Part shown: piece by piece, positions 9,292 through 18,172 of the stretch
How the letters are laid out: each line of letters begins with the position of its first letter
Numbering within the stretch: the first letter of the stretch is position 1
Source of the DNA: JACKDW01 sp964621785
GTDB lineage: Bacteria; Myxococcota_A; Polyangia; Nannocystales; Nannocystaceae
DNA: 64,000 nt
Direction of reading: 5' to 3'
Assembly: GCA_964621785.1 (NCBI GenBank)
Contig: CAZUPD010000002.1
Location: 62,001-126,000 of the forward strand
Notes under the pieces: generated by a model
Database searches by the model: none
Told to the model about the DNA's origin: nothing
What the model saw: only the letters and a program-made list of their open reading frames with translations
Position numbers and translations under genes: made by a program

Positions 9292-10278
9292 TCAACGCGC
9301 CACGACTTCGCCCTCGAGGTCCGAGTCAACGTGTGTATTCGACCATACGACGCTGCGACGGATGTATGTACCAGGAGCGATCGTGGACGCGGCCCCGATC
9401 TGTACGAAGGGTCCGATGCGACATCCTGCACCGACCCGTACTCCAGGTCCGATCCACACCGGACCATCTACTTCTGCTGAGGGGTCGATGTCGGCTGTCG
9501 GGTCGATGCCCGTCAATGGGTACTCTCGATGGCGGAGGTTCGCTCGGCCCGAGAGGACGTTGAAGATGCCCTGCAGGTAGCGCTCGGCGGTCGAGTGTTC
9601 CCACCAGTAGGCCTGCGAAACATGTCCGAAGAGACCACTTCCTTGTTCAAACAACGTGCGGCAGGCGGTCCGCACGATGCAGGACGGACCGGTCGCGGGG
9701 ACGAGGTCGAGGACATGTGGTTGGATGGCCATCACACCTGTGTACATCCGCGGTTGCAGCGTTTCACCGCCGGGACGACATGTCCCCAGCAATTCGTGGA
9801 TCGCTCCATTTGGGGCACAGCGCAGACGACCAAACGTTTCGGTGCGCGCCAGTGTTCGCAACACGAGCGAGACCTCGGCTCCGCGCTGTCGGTGCTGTGC
9901 AAGGACTTGCACAAGATCGAGGTCGGTGAGGATTTTTCCGTTGACCACCACGATCGGCGTCCCGCGGCCATCATCGAGCAACGACCTCGCCTGGCGAAGG
10001 CCACCGCCGGTTCCCAGCAGTTGTTCGCGCTCGCGGGAGTAGGCAATCGCAACCCCGAGTTTCGAGCCATCGCCGACATCCTCCTCGATCTGTTCGCCCA
10101 AGTGGTGAAGGTTGATCACGATTTCCCGCACCCCTTGCGCGCGCAGCCACAGCACCGACCAGCGGACCAACGAGGTGCCACAGATTGGCAGCATCGGCTT
10201 GGGGCGCTGGACAGAAAGTTGCCCGAGTCGGGAACCCAACCCAGCTGCGAGGATCATGGCACGCGGTGGCGTCGGCAC
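9292..10278 (-). CDS. Sugar-1-phosphate nucleotidyltransferase with left-handed beta-helix tail
   Basis: A 328-residue protein. The N-terminal Rossmann-like NTP-transferase domain has the signature AAGLGSRLGQLSVQRPKPMLPI, including the catalytic Arg and Lys, and GTGGGLRQA. The C-terminal 75 residues carry hexapeptide-repeat strands (IDPTADIDPSAEVDGPVWIG, then VRVGAGCRIGPFVQIG) of a left-handed beta-helix. This layout is shared by GDP-mannose and glucose-1-phosphate pyrophosphorylases and by heptose-1-phosphate enzymes (HddC type). The sugar and nucleotide cannot be told from sequence alone. It should make a nucleotide sugar for polysaccharide, LPS or glycoprotein synthesis. No glycosyltransferase is adjacent. 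Confidence 0.85.
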   Translation of the reverse strand: MPTPPRAMILAAGLGSRLGQLSVQRPKPMLPICGTSLVRWSVLWLRAQGVREIVINLHHLGEQIEEDVGDGSKLGVAIAYSREREQLLGTGGGLRQARSLLDDGRGTPIVVVNGKILTDLDLVQVLAQHRQRGAEVSLVLRTLARTETFGRLRCAPNGAIHELLGTCRPGGETLQPRMYTGVMAIQPHVLDLVPATGPSCIVRTACRTLFEQGSGLFGHVSQAYWWEHSTAERYLQGIFNVLSGRANLRHREYPLTGIDPTADIDPSAEVDGPVWIGPGVRVGAGCRIGPFVQIGAASTIAPGTYIRRSVVWSNTHVDSDLEGEVVAR

Positions 10279-10366
10279 CGGCCGAGGGTAGCGGCCCGCA
10301 GACGCGGGCGCAAAGTCGTGGACTTCCCGACGCGGCGCAGTCGCGTTTTACAAGCCGCGACGCCGA

Positions 10367-11935
10367 TCAGTACACCGCACCGTGGAGCGTGATTCGCATG
10401 CTCTGCATGGCAAATGCACTACTTCCGCCCCACGGATCGACCTCGATCGCTTGAAAGCCGTCGAGCTCCAAGCAGTTGGAGCCGAGATCGATGCCGGTCG
10501 GGTAGGGGAACCACCCGTTGGAGACCGATACCTCCGCCCCGCAATTGAACGGCAGGTTGATGACATCCATGAGCACCGACGACGAGACCGCATAGCTGTA
10601 TCCGGTCAGGCAGATGGTTGCATAGTCATAGTTTACGAGTTCTTCAAGGCCATAGAAGAGACGGAGGCGCTTACTCGAGTCGATGATCGCCGCACCGCCG
10701 ATGTTCGCACTCGTGACTTGAATCGTTCCGCCGAGGCCATTGATGTATGGCCAATTTTCTCCGGCCGGTGCCCACTGGGCTTCGCCCCACCCCGGTGTGT
10801 TGGAGTAGTTCCAATCCGGGCTGGTCACCGGGTAGCCCTGGCGGCCTTTGTAGCTGATTTCCATCCATGGACCATCCTGGACAAATCCGCAGGCATCTTC
10901 TTCTTGCGTCGGGATCTGACAGTTGTTGTTACAATTATCGTTGTTATTGCTGTTACCGTCGTCGCATTCCTCGACTCCGGACTGGACATAGCCATCGCCG
11001 CAGGTCGCGGTGTTACAGCCAGCGACACAGGCATCTGTATTACTGGTGTTGCCATCGTCGCACTCCTCAACCCCGGACTGGACGTAACCATCACCACAGG
11101 TCGCTGCTTGGCACATGTCGACACAGGCATCAGTGTTGCTGGTGTTGCCATCATCGCAATCCTCGACACCGTCGTAGACGTAGCCATCGCCGCAGGTAGC
11201 CGCCTCACAGTCGAGGGTACAGGCTTGATCATTGCCATTGGCGCTACCGTCGTCGCAGGCCTCGCCTTGTTGGAGAAATCCGTCGCCACAGGCTGGGAAG
11301 GCGCAGGCGTCGGTGCAGCCATCGTCTTGGTCACCGTTTTGGCCGTCGTCACACTCTTCGTTCATATCGACGATACCGTTGCCACACCCCGGGGCGATGG
11401 CCGTGCAGATTCCGTCGAGGCAGGTCAGTCCCTCGTCGCAGTTGTCACCGTCGCATTCACAACCCTCGCTGCCGGGGGGACAGCTCTCGGAGTCGGAGTC
11501 GGAGTCGGTCGCGTCGGTTTCGGACTCGGAGTCGGTCTCGGAGTTGGAGTCGGTCTCGGAGTTGGAGTCGGTCGAATCGGTTTCGGAGTTGGAGTCGGTC
11601 GCGTCGGTTTCGGAGTTGGAGTCGGTCGAATCGGTCTCGGAGTTGGAGTCGGTCGAATCGGTCTCGGAGTTGGAGTCGGTCGGGTCGGAGTCGGTCGGGT
11701 CGGAGTCGGAGTCGGTCGAATCGGAGTCCGATGTTTGGGTCGCCGAACTGTCCGAGGTCTCACCATCCGAGGTTTCACCCGTGCCCGCAGTTACCGCAGG
11801 ATCCGTGGCGGCTGTTGTCTGAGAACTGTCCGAGGCTGTCTCCGAGCTGGATCCGGAGTCCGAATCCGAGTCGTCGGAGGAGGACGAACAGGCACATACA
11901 AGTAGTGCGAAGGCCAAGCGAGCATGCAGGTTCAT
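10367..11935 (-). CDS. Lipoprotein with acidic linker and DUF4215 cysteine-rich repeats
   Basis: A 522-residue predicted lipoprotein. The signal is short and ends in LLVCAC, with the lipidated Cys at 14 or 16. Residues 20-155 are a Ser/Asp/Glu/Thr linker with TDSNSETDS-like units repeated many times. Residues 165-325 hold four to five copies of the DUF4215 (Myxococcus cysteine-rich) repeat, for example CGDGYVQSGVEECDDGN and close variants, where the CDDG acids are suited to calcium binding. The C-terminal 190 residues form an unrecognised domain with a hydrophobic end. DNA encoding the two linker and repeat zones is itself tandemly repetitive. The role is likely surface display or adhesion, by inference. 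Confidence 0.82.
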   Translation of the reverse strand: MNLHARLAFALLVCACSSSSDDSDSDSGSSSETASDSSQTTAATDPAVTAGTGETSDGETSDSSATQTSDSDSTDSDSDPTDSDPTDSNSETDSTDSNSETDSTDSNSETDATDSNSETDSTDSNSETDSNSETDSESETDATDSDSDSESCPPGSEGCECDGDNCDEGLTCLDGICTAIAPGCGNGIVDMNEECDDGQNGDQDDGCTDACAFPACGDGFLQQGEACDDGSANGNDQACTLDCEAATCGDGYVYDGVEDCDDGNTSNTDACVDMCQAATCGDGYVQSGVEECDDGNTSNTDACVAGCNTATCGDGYVQSGVEECDDGNSNNNDNCNNNCQIPTQEEDACGFVQDGPWMEISYKGRQGYPVTSPDWNYSNTPGWGEAQWAPAGENWPYINGLGGTIQVTSANIGGAAIIDSSKRLRLFYGLEELVNYDYATICLTGYSYAVSSSVLMDVINLPFNCGAEVSVSNGWFPYPTGIDLGSNCLELDGFQAIEVDPWGGSSAFAMQSMRITLHGAVY

Positions 11936-12384
11936 GGTCGGAAACTAGCAATTGGAGTCGCACACGTCGGCCTGCATTCGAGACAAATCGAGTGCTCTTG
12001 GTGTGCGAAAACACTCGAAGTGTGCATTTTCCCGCAAATGGACGGGCAACTCAGACGACCCGGCAGATGTTCAGGCTTGGTCGCCCCGGCAGTGCTCGAG
12101 GGCGCCGGGGATACATGCATATCAATCTATTTTGAGATCGACATCGCGGAGATCGTCGACATTCGTGCCGCCTCATGATCGTGTCTGTCGGGGATCAGAC
12201 CGGGCGCGAATATTAGATCAAAAAAATTTGATCCGGGATGTCCTGATCTCGTGAGTGCCGCAAAAGAGGAAAATACCTCCGCCGAGACTCGCTCGCAGGT
12301 TTGACTATCGCCCGCGGGCCGGCTCCCCAGCTGATGCAGTTTCGCGCGCTGTTGGCCATGGCGGGGTGAAGGAGAGAACTGATC
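11936..12384. other. Intergenic region between divergent lipoprotein and HTH gene
   Basis: No convincing gene. It holds the palindrome at 12216-12233 listed separately and presumably promoters for both neighbours. Minus-strand open frames in it lack a ribosome-binding site and recognisable content. Confidence 0.4.
12216..12233. promoter_or_regulatory. Perfect palindrome GATCAAA-N4-TTTGATC
   Basis: Seven-base perfect arms around four A residues, nested inside a weaker outer pair (GGATCAG near 12192 and CTGATC near 12243). It lies about 150 bases upstream of the small HTH gene, so an operator, perhaps autoregulatory, is plausible. Confidence 0.45.
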
Positions 12385-12846
12385 ATGGAAACGCAAGCAA
12401 ACCTATCCTCCCGCCAGATTCATGCTCGCTTGTCTCGGCAAAACCATGCCCGTCTCACCCGTTTGTGGGAGTTGACAGAGTATCTGGGTGAATCCCGCCG
12501 GGGCTACACGGTCGCCCAGTTGTTGACTCGTATCGAGGTCAGCCGTGCGACGATCTACCGGGATATCGAGATGTTGGAGAGCGTCAAAATCGGCCTCGAG
12601 CGGGAAACGGTTAACGGCGAGGTCCGTTACCGCCTCAGCAATGATTTCCCACTCCAGCGCGCAGCCCTGATGTTTGCCCGGATGATGTTGACCCCGGTCG
12701 CCGGAAGCTCGCTCATGCGTGCATTTGATGGCGCTGTCGCAGTCTCGATCCAAAGTCAGCGCAAGCTACGTGTGCCGAGTACGCCTCCCCCGCCGCCGAC
12801 TGCAGTGATGGTCGCCGAGGGGCCGATGCTGAGTGAGGCCTCCTGA
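12385..12846 (+). CDS. Small HTH-domain transcriptional regulator (DeoR/WYL-type N-terminus)
   Basis: 153 residues with a helix-turn-helix of the HTH_11/DeoR kind: the stretch RRGYTVAQLLTRIEVSRATIYRDIEML at about 38-64 is the recognition unit, followed by a wing (VRYRLSNDFPL). Proteins with this N-terminus usually continue into a WYL ligand domain of about 200 residues; here only about 70 residues follow, ending in a Pro run. It is therefore a short or truncated member that may bind DNA without ligand control. AAGGAG sits ten bases before the ATG. A perfect palindrome about 150 bases upstream may be its operator. Confidence 0.75.
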   Translation: METQANLSSRQIHARLSRQNHARLTRLWELTEYLGESRRGYTVAQLLTRIEVSRATIYRDIEMLESVKIGLERETVNGEVRYRLSNDFPLQRAALMFARMMLTPVAGSSLMRAFDGAVAVSIQSQRKLRVPSTPPPPPTAVMVAEGPMLSEAS

Positions 12847-12954
12847 CGGGTGCACAAAAAATTGTGTATACACCTTTAATGCCGGCCCGTTCAATCCCGT
12901 TTTTCCAATGTCGATGGCCATGTCCAGTGGCGACGACCTTCGCTTCGGATGCTC

Positions 12955-12988
12955 GGTGAGACACCTACGTTCACCCGAATGTCTCACC
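12955..12988. repeat. Inverted repeat between HTH gene and mlaE
   Basis: GGTGAGACA and TGTCTCACC arms, nine perfect pairs, with a 16-base loop and no following T-run. It lies between two convergent genes, so a bidirectional transcription stop is plausible. Confidence 0.4.
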
Positions 12989-13049
12989 AAGCAGCGGGCC
13001 GCAACGTGCGAGCCGGTCGGCGAAACGAAACGACTGATTCGCAATCACC

Positions 13050-13886
13050 TCAGATCGGCAAGAAGATGGTGGTGAGAAGAAAGTCCGTCACCAAGATCAT
13101 CGCCGAAGTCGCCACCACTGTATTTGTTGTCGAGATTCCCACGGCCTCGGTGCCGTGACCGGTTGAAAACCCCTGGTAGCTACCGATGAGACCGATCAGC
13201 AGTCCGTAGACGAGGGCTTTGATCAGTCCGAAGACATAGTCGAACATCGCAATTCCGTCGACGAAGGTGTTGTAGAAGTAGTCGACTGGGACATCGAAGA
13301 CGGTCGAGGCGACGATGGCCCCGGCCCCGAGGGAGACAAGATCTCCCCAGACGGCGCACAGCGGGAGTGACAGGGCTGCGGCAACGATCCGCGGAACCAC
13401 GAGTTTTTTGATGGGGTCGGCCCCGAGGACCGCGATCGCATCGATTTGCTCGGAGACTTTCATCGCCCCGAGCTCGGCTGCCATCCCGGTTGCCATCCTG
13501 GCGCCGACGGTCAACGCGAGTACGGTGGGTACCATCTCCGAGACGAGCGAGTAGCCGGCGATGTAACCGATCGCATTCTTGGCGCCGAAACCCATCATGG
13601 CCTCGCCGAATTGCCACGTGAACACCAGCCCGACGAACACCGCCATCACCGTGGCGAGGCCGAGGCTTTTGACCCCGAGTGCAACGAGTTGATAGAGGAT
13701 GTCGTAGAAGCCAAACGGGCGGCGAAGTGCCCGGAACAGGCTGAGGAACCCAAACCGTGTGATCCCGCCTAACCACGCGAGCACGTTGGCTGCGGAGCGG
13801 GCGATGTTGATGGTTCCCTGTTGCTCGGTCGACACAAGCTCGCACCCCGACAGCGGCCGAGGGTCGGTCGAGTGTACCGCACTCAC
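13050..13886 (-). CDS. mlaE: MlaE-family ABC transporter permease
   Basis: A 278-residue inner-membrane permease of the MlaE/YrbE (DUF140) family, which works with an ATPase (MlaF) and an MCE protein (MlaD) in phospholipid transport between the two membranes. Recognisable parts are the hydrophobic segment ATVMAVFVGLVFTWQF, the conserved ELGAMKVSEQIDAIAVLGADPIKKLV loop and the C-terminal transmembrane segments ending in LTTIFLPI. Neither MlaF nor MlaD is next to it, which is unusual because these genes generally form an operon. The family is clear; its direct partners lie outside the window. Confidence 0.88.
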   Translation of the reverse strand: MSAVHSTDPRPLSGCELVSTEQQGTINIARSAANVLAWLGGITRFGFLSLFRALRRPFGFYDILYQLVALGVKSLGLATVMAVFVGLVFTWQFGEAMMGFGAKNAIGYIAGYSLVSEMVPTVLALTVGARMATGMAAELGAMKVSEQIDAIAVLGADPIKKLVVPRIVAAALSLPLCAVWGDLVSLGAGAIVASTVFDVPVDYFYNTFVDGIAMFDYVFGLIKALVYGLLIGLIGSYQGFSTGHGTEAVGISTTNTVVATSAMILVTDFLLTTIFLPI

Positions 13887-14389
13887 AGGCGGGTGGATTT
13901 CTCTTCGAGATCGTTGACGGTTCGACCCCGTTGGGCGGAAATGTTGCGGACAATCCCGGGGTCGAGGAGCCGGGAGGGCGGAGCTCGTCGAAGCGAAAGT
14001 GTTCGCTCAGGCGTTCACCAAGCTGCGGACTGCGGCTTGCAAATGCACGCAAGCCGACCATGGCACCGTCCCTGTGCAGCCGCGTCTCGAGCCTTGGCCA
14101 CGCTCGGCACGATCGATCTCAACGCCGTCGTCGCAGCAACGTCACCGAGTTTTGAATCTGTCTTAATGTTCCTGTCGTTGTCAGAAAATGTGATTACAGT
14201 CACCGGCAAGCGAGACGTGACACCTGTGTGACAGCAACAATGTGTGACGCGTCAATGGTTCCGGGATCCTACGGGATCCGACGTTTTGATCGTTTGGAGT
14301 TTGTGCAACTCGGGGAGCAGTGCCTCGCGTGCGTGACAGATTTCGTTGGTATGTACAACTCGTCGGGCCGCGGGTAGCTTCTGGCCACC
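13887..14389. other. Intergenic region between mlaE and the GD-repeat lipoprotein
   Basis: About 500 bases with no supported gene. It contains one copy of the TGYANNTRCA palindrome (14038-14047) and, around 14200-14252, four closely spaced GTGAC/GTCAC words (CGTGACACC, TGTGACAG, TGTGTGACG and GTCACCGG) that could be an operator cluster for the downstream lipoprotein. Confidence 0.35.
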
Positions 14390-15994
14390 ATGAAATACCT
14401 TCACGCGACCAATTTGTTGCTCACTCTTGGCCTGTTGTTGCCCGCCTGTGGGGACGATTCTTCGACGACGGGTTCGGAGACCGACTCTGAGTCCGAAACC
14501 GAGTCCGATTCCGATACCGAGGATACGAACGATCCGACGACCACGACCGCAGGTCCGACAACTGGGCCGACCGGAGACGGCGACGGCGATGGGGATGGCG
14601 ACGGAGATGGCGACGGTGATGGCGATGGCGATGGCGATGGCGATGGAGACGGAGACGGAGACGGAGACGGAGATGGCGACGGGGATGGCGACGGAGACGG
14701 GGATGGCGACGGAGACGGGGATGGCGATGGCGATGGCGACGGAGACGGGGATGGCGACGGAGACGGGGATGGCGATGGCGACGGAGACGGGGATGGCGAC
14801 GGAGACGGGGATGGCGACGGAGACGGAGATGGCGACGGCGACGACCCCGTAACGATCTACGACATTCAAGATGGCACGGTCACACCGGACACATCTGTGA
14901 TCGTACAAGGAGTTTGGGTCACGGGCGTTCGCAGCAATGGTTTTTTCGCTCAGGAGACGCCCGGAGGCCAATACAGCGGTGTGTGGGTCTACACCGGAGA
15001 CGGCCCCAATATCGACGAGCTCGCTATCGGTGACCTGGTCGATATCTCCGGCATCACCGTCGAGTTCAGCGACGAGTTCACCGAGATCGATGCCAGCATG
15101 GGGACCGTCGACGAAGTGGGGGTGATCGATCCAATCCTCCCCGATGTCGTCGAACTCGCGGATCTCGCCGCGGATGTCGGTGAGCCATGGGAAGGCGTAT
15201 TTGTGCGGGTTGAGGGCGAGACTCTCAATGTGACGGAAGAGCCAGGTTTTGATGAGTTCGTCGTGACCCTAGAGCCCGATTCGGGGATTGTCGACAACTA
15301 CCTCTACAATATCTACACCGACGGGGTCGACGACTTCCCCGACTTCGGTGTGGGGGCGAGCTTCACCGCGATCCAAGGGCCGCTCAACTTCACCTTTGGC
15401 GCCTTTAAGATCGCGCCGCGGATGGCCGCGGATTTTGAAGGGTATGTCGCCCCCGACGATCCGGCTGTCGGCGTCGATGAGCTGATCCCCGGAGACCTCG
15501 TCGTGACCGAAATTATGTACGACCCCGGTTCTTTTTGTTCGGACAACAACTGCGAGTGGATCGAAGTCTACAACGCGACCGACGTGCTCGTAGACCTCGA
15601 TGGCCTGCGGATCCAGGACAACAACTTCAATGCCACGGGTACCATCACCGGGCAGTTGTTCGTCGAACCGGGAGGCTATGCCTGGCTCGGGCGCGGACCG
15701 AGTGATTCTTGGCTATACAACGAAGAAGCCGATGGGTACTACGGACCCGAACCGGCGTTCAACAACAGCAACGACACGGTCGTGTTGCTCAACAATATCG
15801 AGATTCTCGACTTGACCCATGACTACAGTGATACCGCCGGCGCCGGGATTTCACTCAAACTCGATCCCAGCATGATCAACGCGGACGCCAACGACAATCC
15901 CCTCAACTGGTGCTACTCGACGGTTGATTTTGGCAATGGCGACCTCGGGAGCCCGGGGGAGGCCAACGAACCCGAGTGCAATCCGAATCCGTAA
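14390..15994 (+). CDS. Lipoprotein with 45-unit Gly-Asp repeat, OB-fold-like region and lamin-tail domain
   Basis: A 534-residue predicted lipoprotein: signal MKYLHATNLLLTLGLLLPAC, an acidic Ser/Glu/Asp/Thr stretch, then 45 uninterrupted Gly-Asp dipeptides (residues about 62-151). Residues 155-335 resemble the OB-fold found beside extracellular nuclease domains (VWVTGVRSNGFFAQE and GDLVDISGITVEF). From about 365 there is a lamin-tail domain (GDLVVTEIMYDP and EWIEVYNATDVLVDLDGLRIQD). Both modules are common in secreted bacterial nucleases, but no nuclease catalytic domain is present. The protein may bind extracellular nucleic acid or envelope polymers; this is inference. A terminator follows at 16013-16044. 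Confidence 0.85.
   Translation: MKYLHATNLLLTLGLLLPACGDDSSTTGSETDSESETESDSDTEDTNDPTTTTAGPTTGPTGDGDGDGDGDGDGDGDGDGDGDGDGDGDGDGDGDGDGDGDGDGDGDGDGDGDGDGDGDGDGDGDGDGDGDGDGDGDGDGDGDGDGDGDGDDPVTIYDIQDGTVTPDTSVIVQGVWVTGVRSNGFFAQETPGGQYSGVWVYTGDGPNIDELAIGDLVDISGITVEFSDEFTEIDASMGTVDEVGVIDPILPDVVELADLAADVGEPWEGVFVRVEGETLNVTEEPGFDEFVVTLEPDSGIVDNYLYNIYTDGVDDFPDFGVGASFTAIQGPLNFTFGAFKIAPRMAADFEGYVAPDDPAVGVDELIPGDLVVTEIMYDPGSFCSDNNCEWIEVYNATDVLVDLDGLRIQDNNFNATGTITGQLFVEPGGYAWLGRGPSDSWLYNEEADGYYGPEPAFNNSNDTVVLLNNIEILDLTHDYSDTAGAGISLKLDPSMINADANDNPLNWCYSTVDFGNGDLGSPGEANEPECNPNP
14573..14842 (+). repeat. Coding hexanucleotide repeat (GGN-GAY)45
   Basis: 270 bases of Gly-Asp codon pairs. The three used Gly codons (GGC, GGA, GGG) alternate in a pattern: an 18-base unit, GGCGACGGAGACGGGGAT, recurs several times between about 14690 and 14820, sometimes separated by extra GGCGAT units. 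Such a tract should change length readily by slippage or recombination. Confidence 0.9.
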
Positions 15995-16012
15995 CCATTG
16001 CACCGTGAGCAC

Positions 16013-16044
16013 AGGCAGGGCATCCGAGCGGTGTCCTGCCTTTT
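16013..16044 (+). terminator. Rho-independent terminator after GD-repeat lipoprotein
   Basis: Arms AGGCAGG and CCTGCCT extended by two more pairs and a G-T wobble, followed by TTTT, 18 bases beyond the stop codon. Confidence 0.7.
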
Positions 16045-16051
16045 CGGTGGT

Positions 16052-16975
16052 TCACTGCGGGGGCAGAGCCGTGAGTTTGTCGGTCGCCAAAACGCTGTGG
16101 ATCCGTCCGACCTTGCCAGCGTCGTCGATCTCGATGCTCAACCACACGCGCGGAGCATCCCGGGGGCGTTGCGGGGTCCGGTGGTAGTACAACGATGGCA
16201 TCCCGTTGAACATGCCCATTTGGATGTTCGTTGGGACAGGTGATTTACGGGTGAGACCGAGGAGGAGGCGCATGACATCGCGGGCACCGACAACCTCCCG
16301 GTGGGCGGCCGAGAACTCCCCGCCGCTGTCGCTGACAAACATCACGTCCTCGCGTAGGCAGGCCATCACGCCCTCGGGATCGTCGGCGGCGATGGTGGTC
16401 ATCAGACGCATCAACGCCTGCTTGGCCTGCTCGACCCGGGACGGACAAGGTGGGCGTCGACGCTGGCGGTAGCGCGCCATCGCCTTGCGCCCGCGGTGGA
16501 GTAGGACGCGGACATTTTCTGGCGACGTTTCGAGGGCTTCCGCGACTTCTCGACTGCTGTACCCGAGGACATCTCGCAACACCAACGCCGCGCGCTGCTC
16601 GACCGTCAACGATTCGAGCGCGAGTAAAAACGCAAACGTCACGCTCTCCATCAGGTCGTAGGTGGTCTCGAGGTCGCTGTGTTCGGCCCGACTTCCAAGC
16701 TCACCGGCGGATGTGTCGACCGGTGACGGGAGCCAGGGTCCGTAGCGGGAGCGGGTCTTGCGGCGACGCAGACAATCGATTGCCAGCCTCGAGGTGATCG
16801 TCGCCAGCCACGGCCGCAGGCTGCGATCGCGGTCGGCCGGCGGTCGCTCGAGCGCACGGCGAAACGTGTCCTGCACGAGGTCTTCGGCATCTGCCGCACT
16901 TCCGGTCATGCGGTAGGCAATCCCCCAGAGGTGATCGCGGTGCTGCAGATACAGCGTCGACAGCGGGTCCACCAC
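16052..16975 (-). CDS. ECF41-type RNA polymerase sigma factor with SnoaL-like C-terminal domain
   Basis: About 307 residues from a GTG near 16975; the frame is open to an ATG at 17059 but that start would overlap the divergent queA gene. Sigma-70 region 2 is seen as HLWGIAYRMTGSAADAEDLVQDTFRRAL and region 4 as LTVEQRAALVLRDVLGYSSREVAEAL. The C-terminal 120 residues form the SnoaL/NTF2-like domain that defines ECF41, with FVSDSGGEFSAA near the linker position where ECF41 proteins have a D-x-G-G motif important for control. ECF41 factors lack a classical anti-sigma partner and are governed by this domain. Typical ECF41 partners (carboxymuconolactone decarboxylase or oxidoreductase) are not next to it. 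Confidence 0.87.
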   Translation of the reverse strand: MVDPLSTLYLQHRDHLWGIAYRMTGSAADAEDLVQDTFRRALERPPADRDRSLRPWLATITSRLAIDCLRRRKTRSRYGPWLPSPVDTSAGELGSRAEHSDLETTYDLMESVTFAFLLALESLTVEQRAALVLRDVLGYSSREVAEALETSPENVRVLLHRGRKAMARYRQRRRPPCPSRVEQAKQALMRLMTTIAADDPEGVMACLREDVMFVSDSGGEFSAAHREVVGARDVMRLLLGLTRKSPVPTNIQMGMFNGMPSLYYHRTPQRPRDAPRVWLSIEIDDAGKVGRIHSVLATDKLTALPPQ

Positions 16976-17042
16976 CGGCGAAGTGTACCGCGCCTGGCCA
17001 GTGGCTTGCGCTTGTGGCCCGGGTTTGCGATAGCGGGCGCCC

Positions 17043-18158
17043 ATGCCCGACGACTCCAACGTGCTCGGACCCGCAGCGTTTGACTTTGACCTGCCGACCG
17101 ACCAGATCGCCCAACATCCGGCAGCGCGTCGTGGAGACGCGCGGATGCTCGTCCTCGGCGATACGGGACTTCACCACCGGCGCGCCGACGACTTGCCGTC
17201 CGTACTGGCAGCCGATGCCCTGGTGGTGGCGAATGATTCTCGGGTCGTACCCGCTCGTTTCCATCTGCAGTGTGTCGCGGGCAAGGGGGTCGGGCGGACA
17301 TTTGAGTTACTGGCGTGCCGCCCACAGCCGGGGATTGGTGCCGGCGAGGTGTTTCCCGCATGGGTCCGAGGCGCGCGGCGACTCGCGGCGGGCGATCGGC
17401 TCACGTGTCAAACATTTGAATGTACATATATTGGTGCCGAGGTTCCAGCGAATGCCTCGGACGAGCTGGCGGGGTATGCCGAGGACCCGCGTGTCCGCTG
17501 GTTTGAAGTTCTCCAGGGCGAGCTTTTACCGACCCTGCGCAGTCGCGGAGAAGTGCCCCTACCACCCTATATCCGCCGCCCCGAAGGACCTGCGGACGAG
17601 GATGCCCAGCGCTATCAGACCCTGTTTGCCCACACCGATGGGTCGGTCGCCGCACCGACAGCCGGGCTCCACTGGGAGGCGGATGTCTTGTCACAACTCG
17701 ATGTGGTCTACCTGACGCTTCACGTCGGTCCCGGGACGTTCTTGCCGATGGAGGTGGACGATGTCCGCGACCATCGGGTGGGGAGTGAGCGTGTGCATCT
17801 ACATCAACGGGCTGCCATGCGGATCGCCCAGGCCCAGGCCGACGGGCGTCCGATCGTCGCCATTGGGACGACCGCGACCCGTGCACTCGAGGGAATCGCG
17901 ACCCGCCGCGGGTCGATCGAAGCGTGGTCCGGCAACATCGATCTGGTCATCACACCCGCACATCAATTTGCGGTGGTCGATACCCTGGTGACCAATTTTC
18001 ACCTCCCGCGAAGTTCCCTGCTGATGTTGGTGTGTGCCCTCGGAGGGCGCGACCGCGTGTTGACAGCCTATCAAACCGCAGTTGCAAACGGATACCGGTT
18101 TTACAGCTACGGCGACTGCATGGTAGTCGCCCGGCGTTCCGGTTGTTTGCGGTTGTAG
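17043..18158 (+). CDS. queA: S-adenosylmethionine:tRNA ribosyltransferase-isomerase
   Basis: A 371-residue QueA, which moves the ribosyl group of SAM onto 7-aminomethyl-7-deazaguanine in tRNA to make epoxyqueuosine. Diagnostic stretches are FDFDLPTDQIAQHPAARRGDARMLVL, ALVVANDSRVVPARF, GEVPLPPYIRR, GSVAAPTAGLHW and LHVGPGTFLPM, with the C-terminal FHLPRSSLLMLVCALGG. Length and order are normal. It is divergent from the ECF41 gene; the start codons are about 70 bases apart. No other queuosine gene is in the window. One TGYANNTRCA copy lies inside it (17794) and uses the uncommon Leu codon CTA. Confidence 0.95.
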   Translation: MPDDSNVLGPAAFDFDLPTDQIAQHPAARRGDARMLVLGDTGLHHRRADDLPSVLAADALVVANDSRVVPARFHLQCVAGKGVGRTFELLACRPQPGIGAGEVFPAWVRGARRLAAGDRLTCQTFECTYIGAEVPANASDELAGYAEDPRVRWFEVLQGELLPTLRSRGEVPLPPYIRRPEGPADEDAQRYQTLFAHTDGSVAAPTAGLHWEADVLSQLDVVYLTLHVGPGTFLPMEVDDVRDHRVGSERVHLHQRAAMRIAQAQADGRPIVAIGTTATRALEGIATRRGSIEAWSGNIDLVITPAHQFAVVDTLVTNFHLPRSSLLMLVCALGGRDRVLTAYQTAVANGYRFYSYGDCMVVARRSGCLRL

Positions 18159-18172
18159 TGCCGTTCCAATTT

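Noticed and set aside
10382..11905. Long plus-strand open frame opposite the DUF4215 lipoprotein
   Set aside because: It is the shadow of a repetitive acidic coding region; its product is a low-complexity Val/Gly string with no signal or family, while the minus strand has a lipobox and known repeats.
14573..14842. CRISPR-like regular repeat
   Set aside because: The repeat is an in-frame Gly-Asp coding tract with no spacers.
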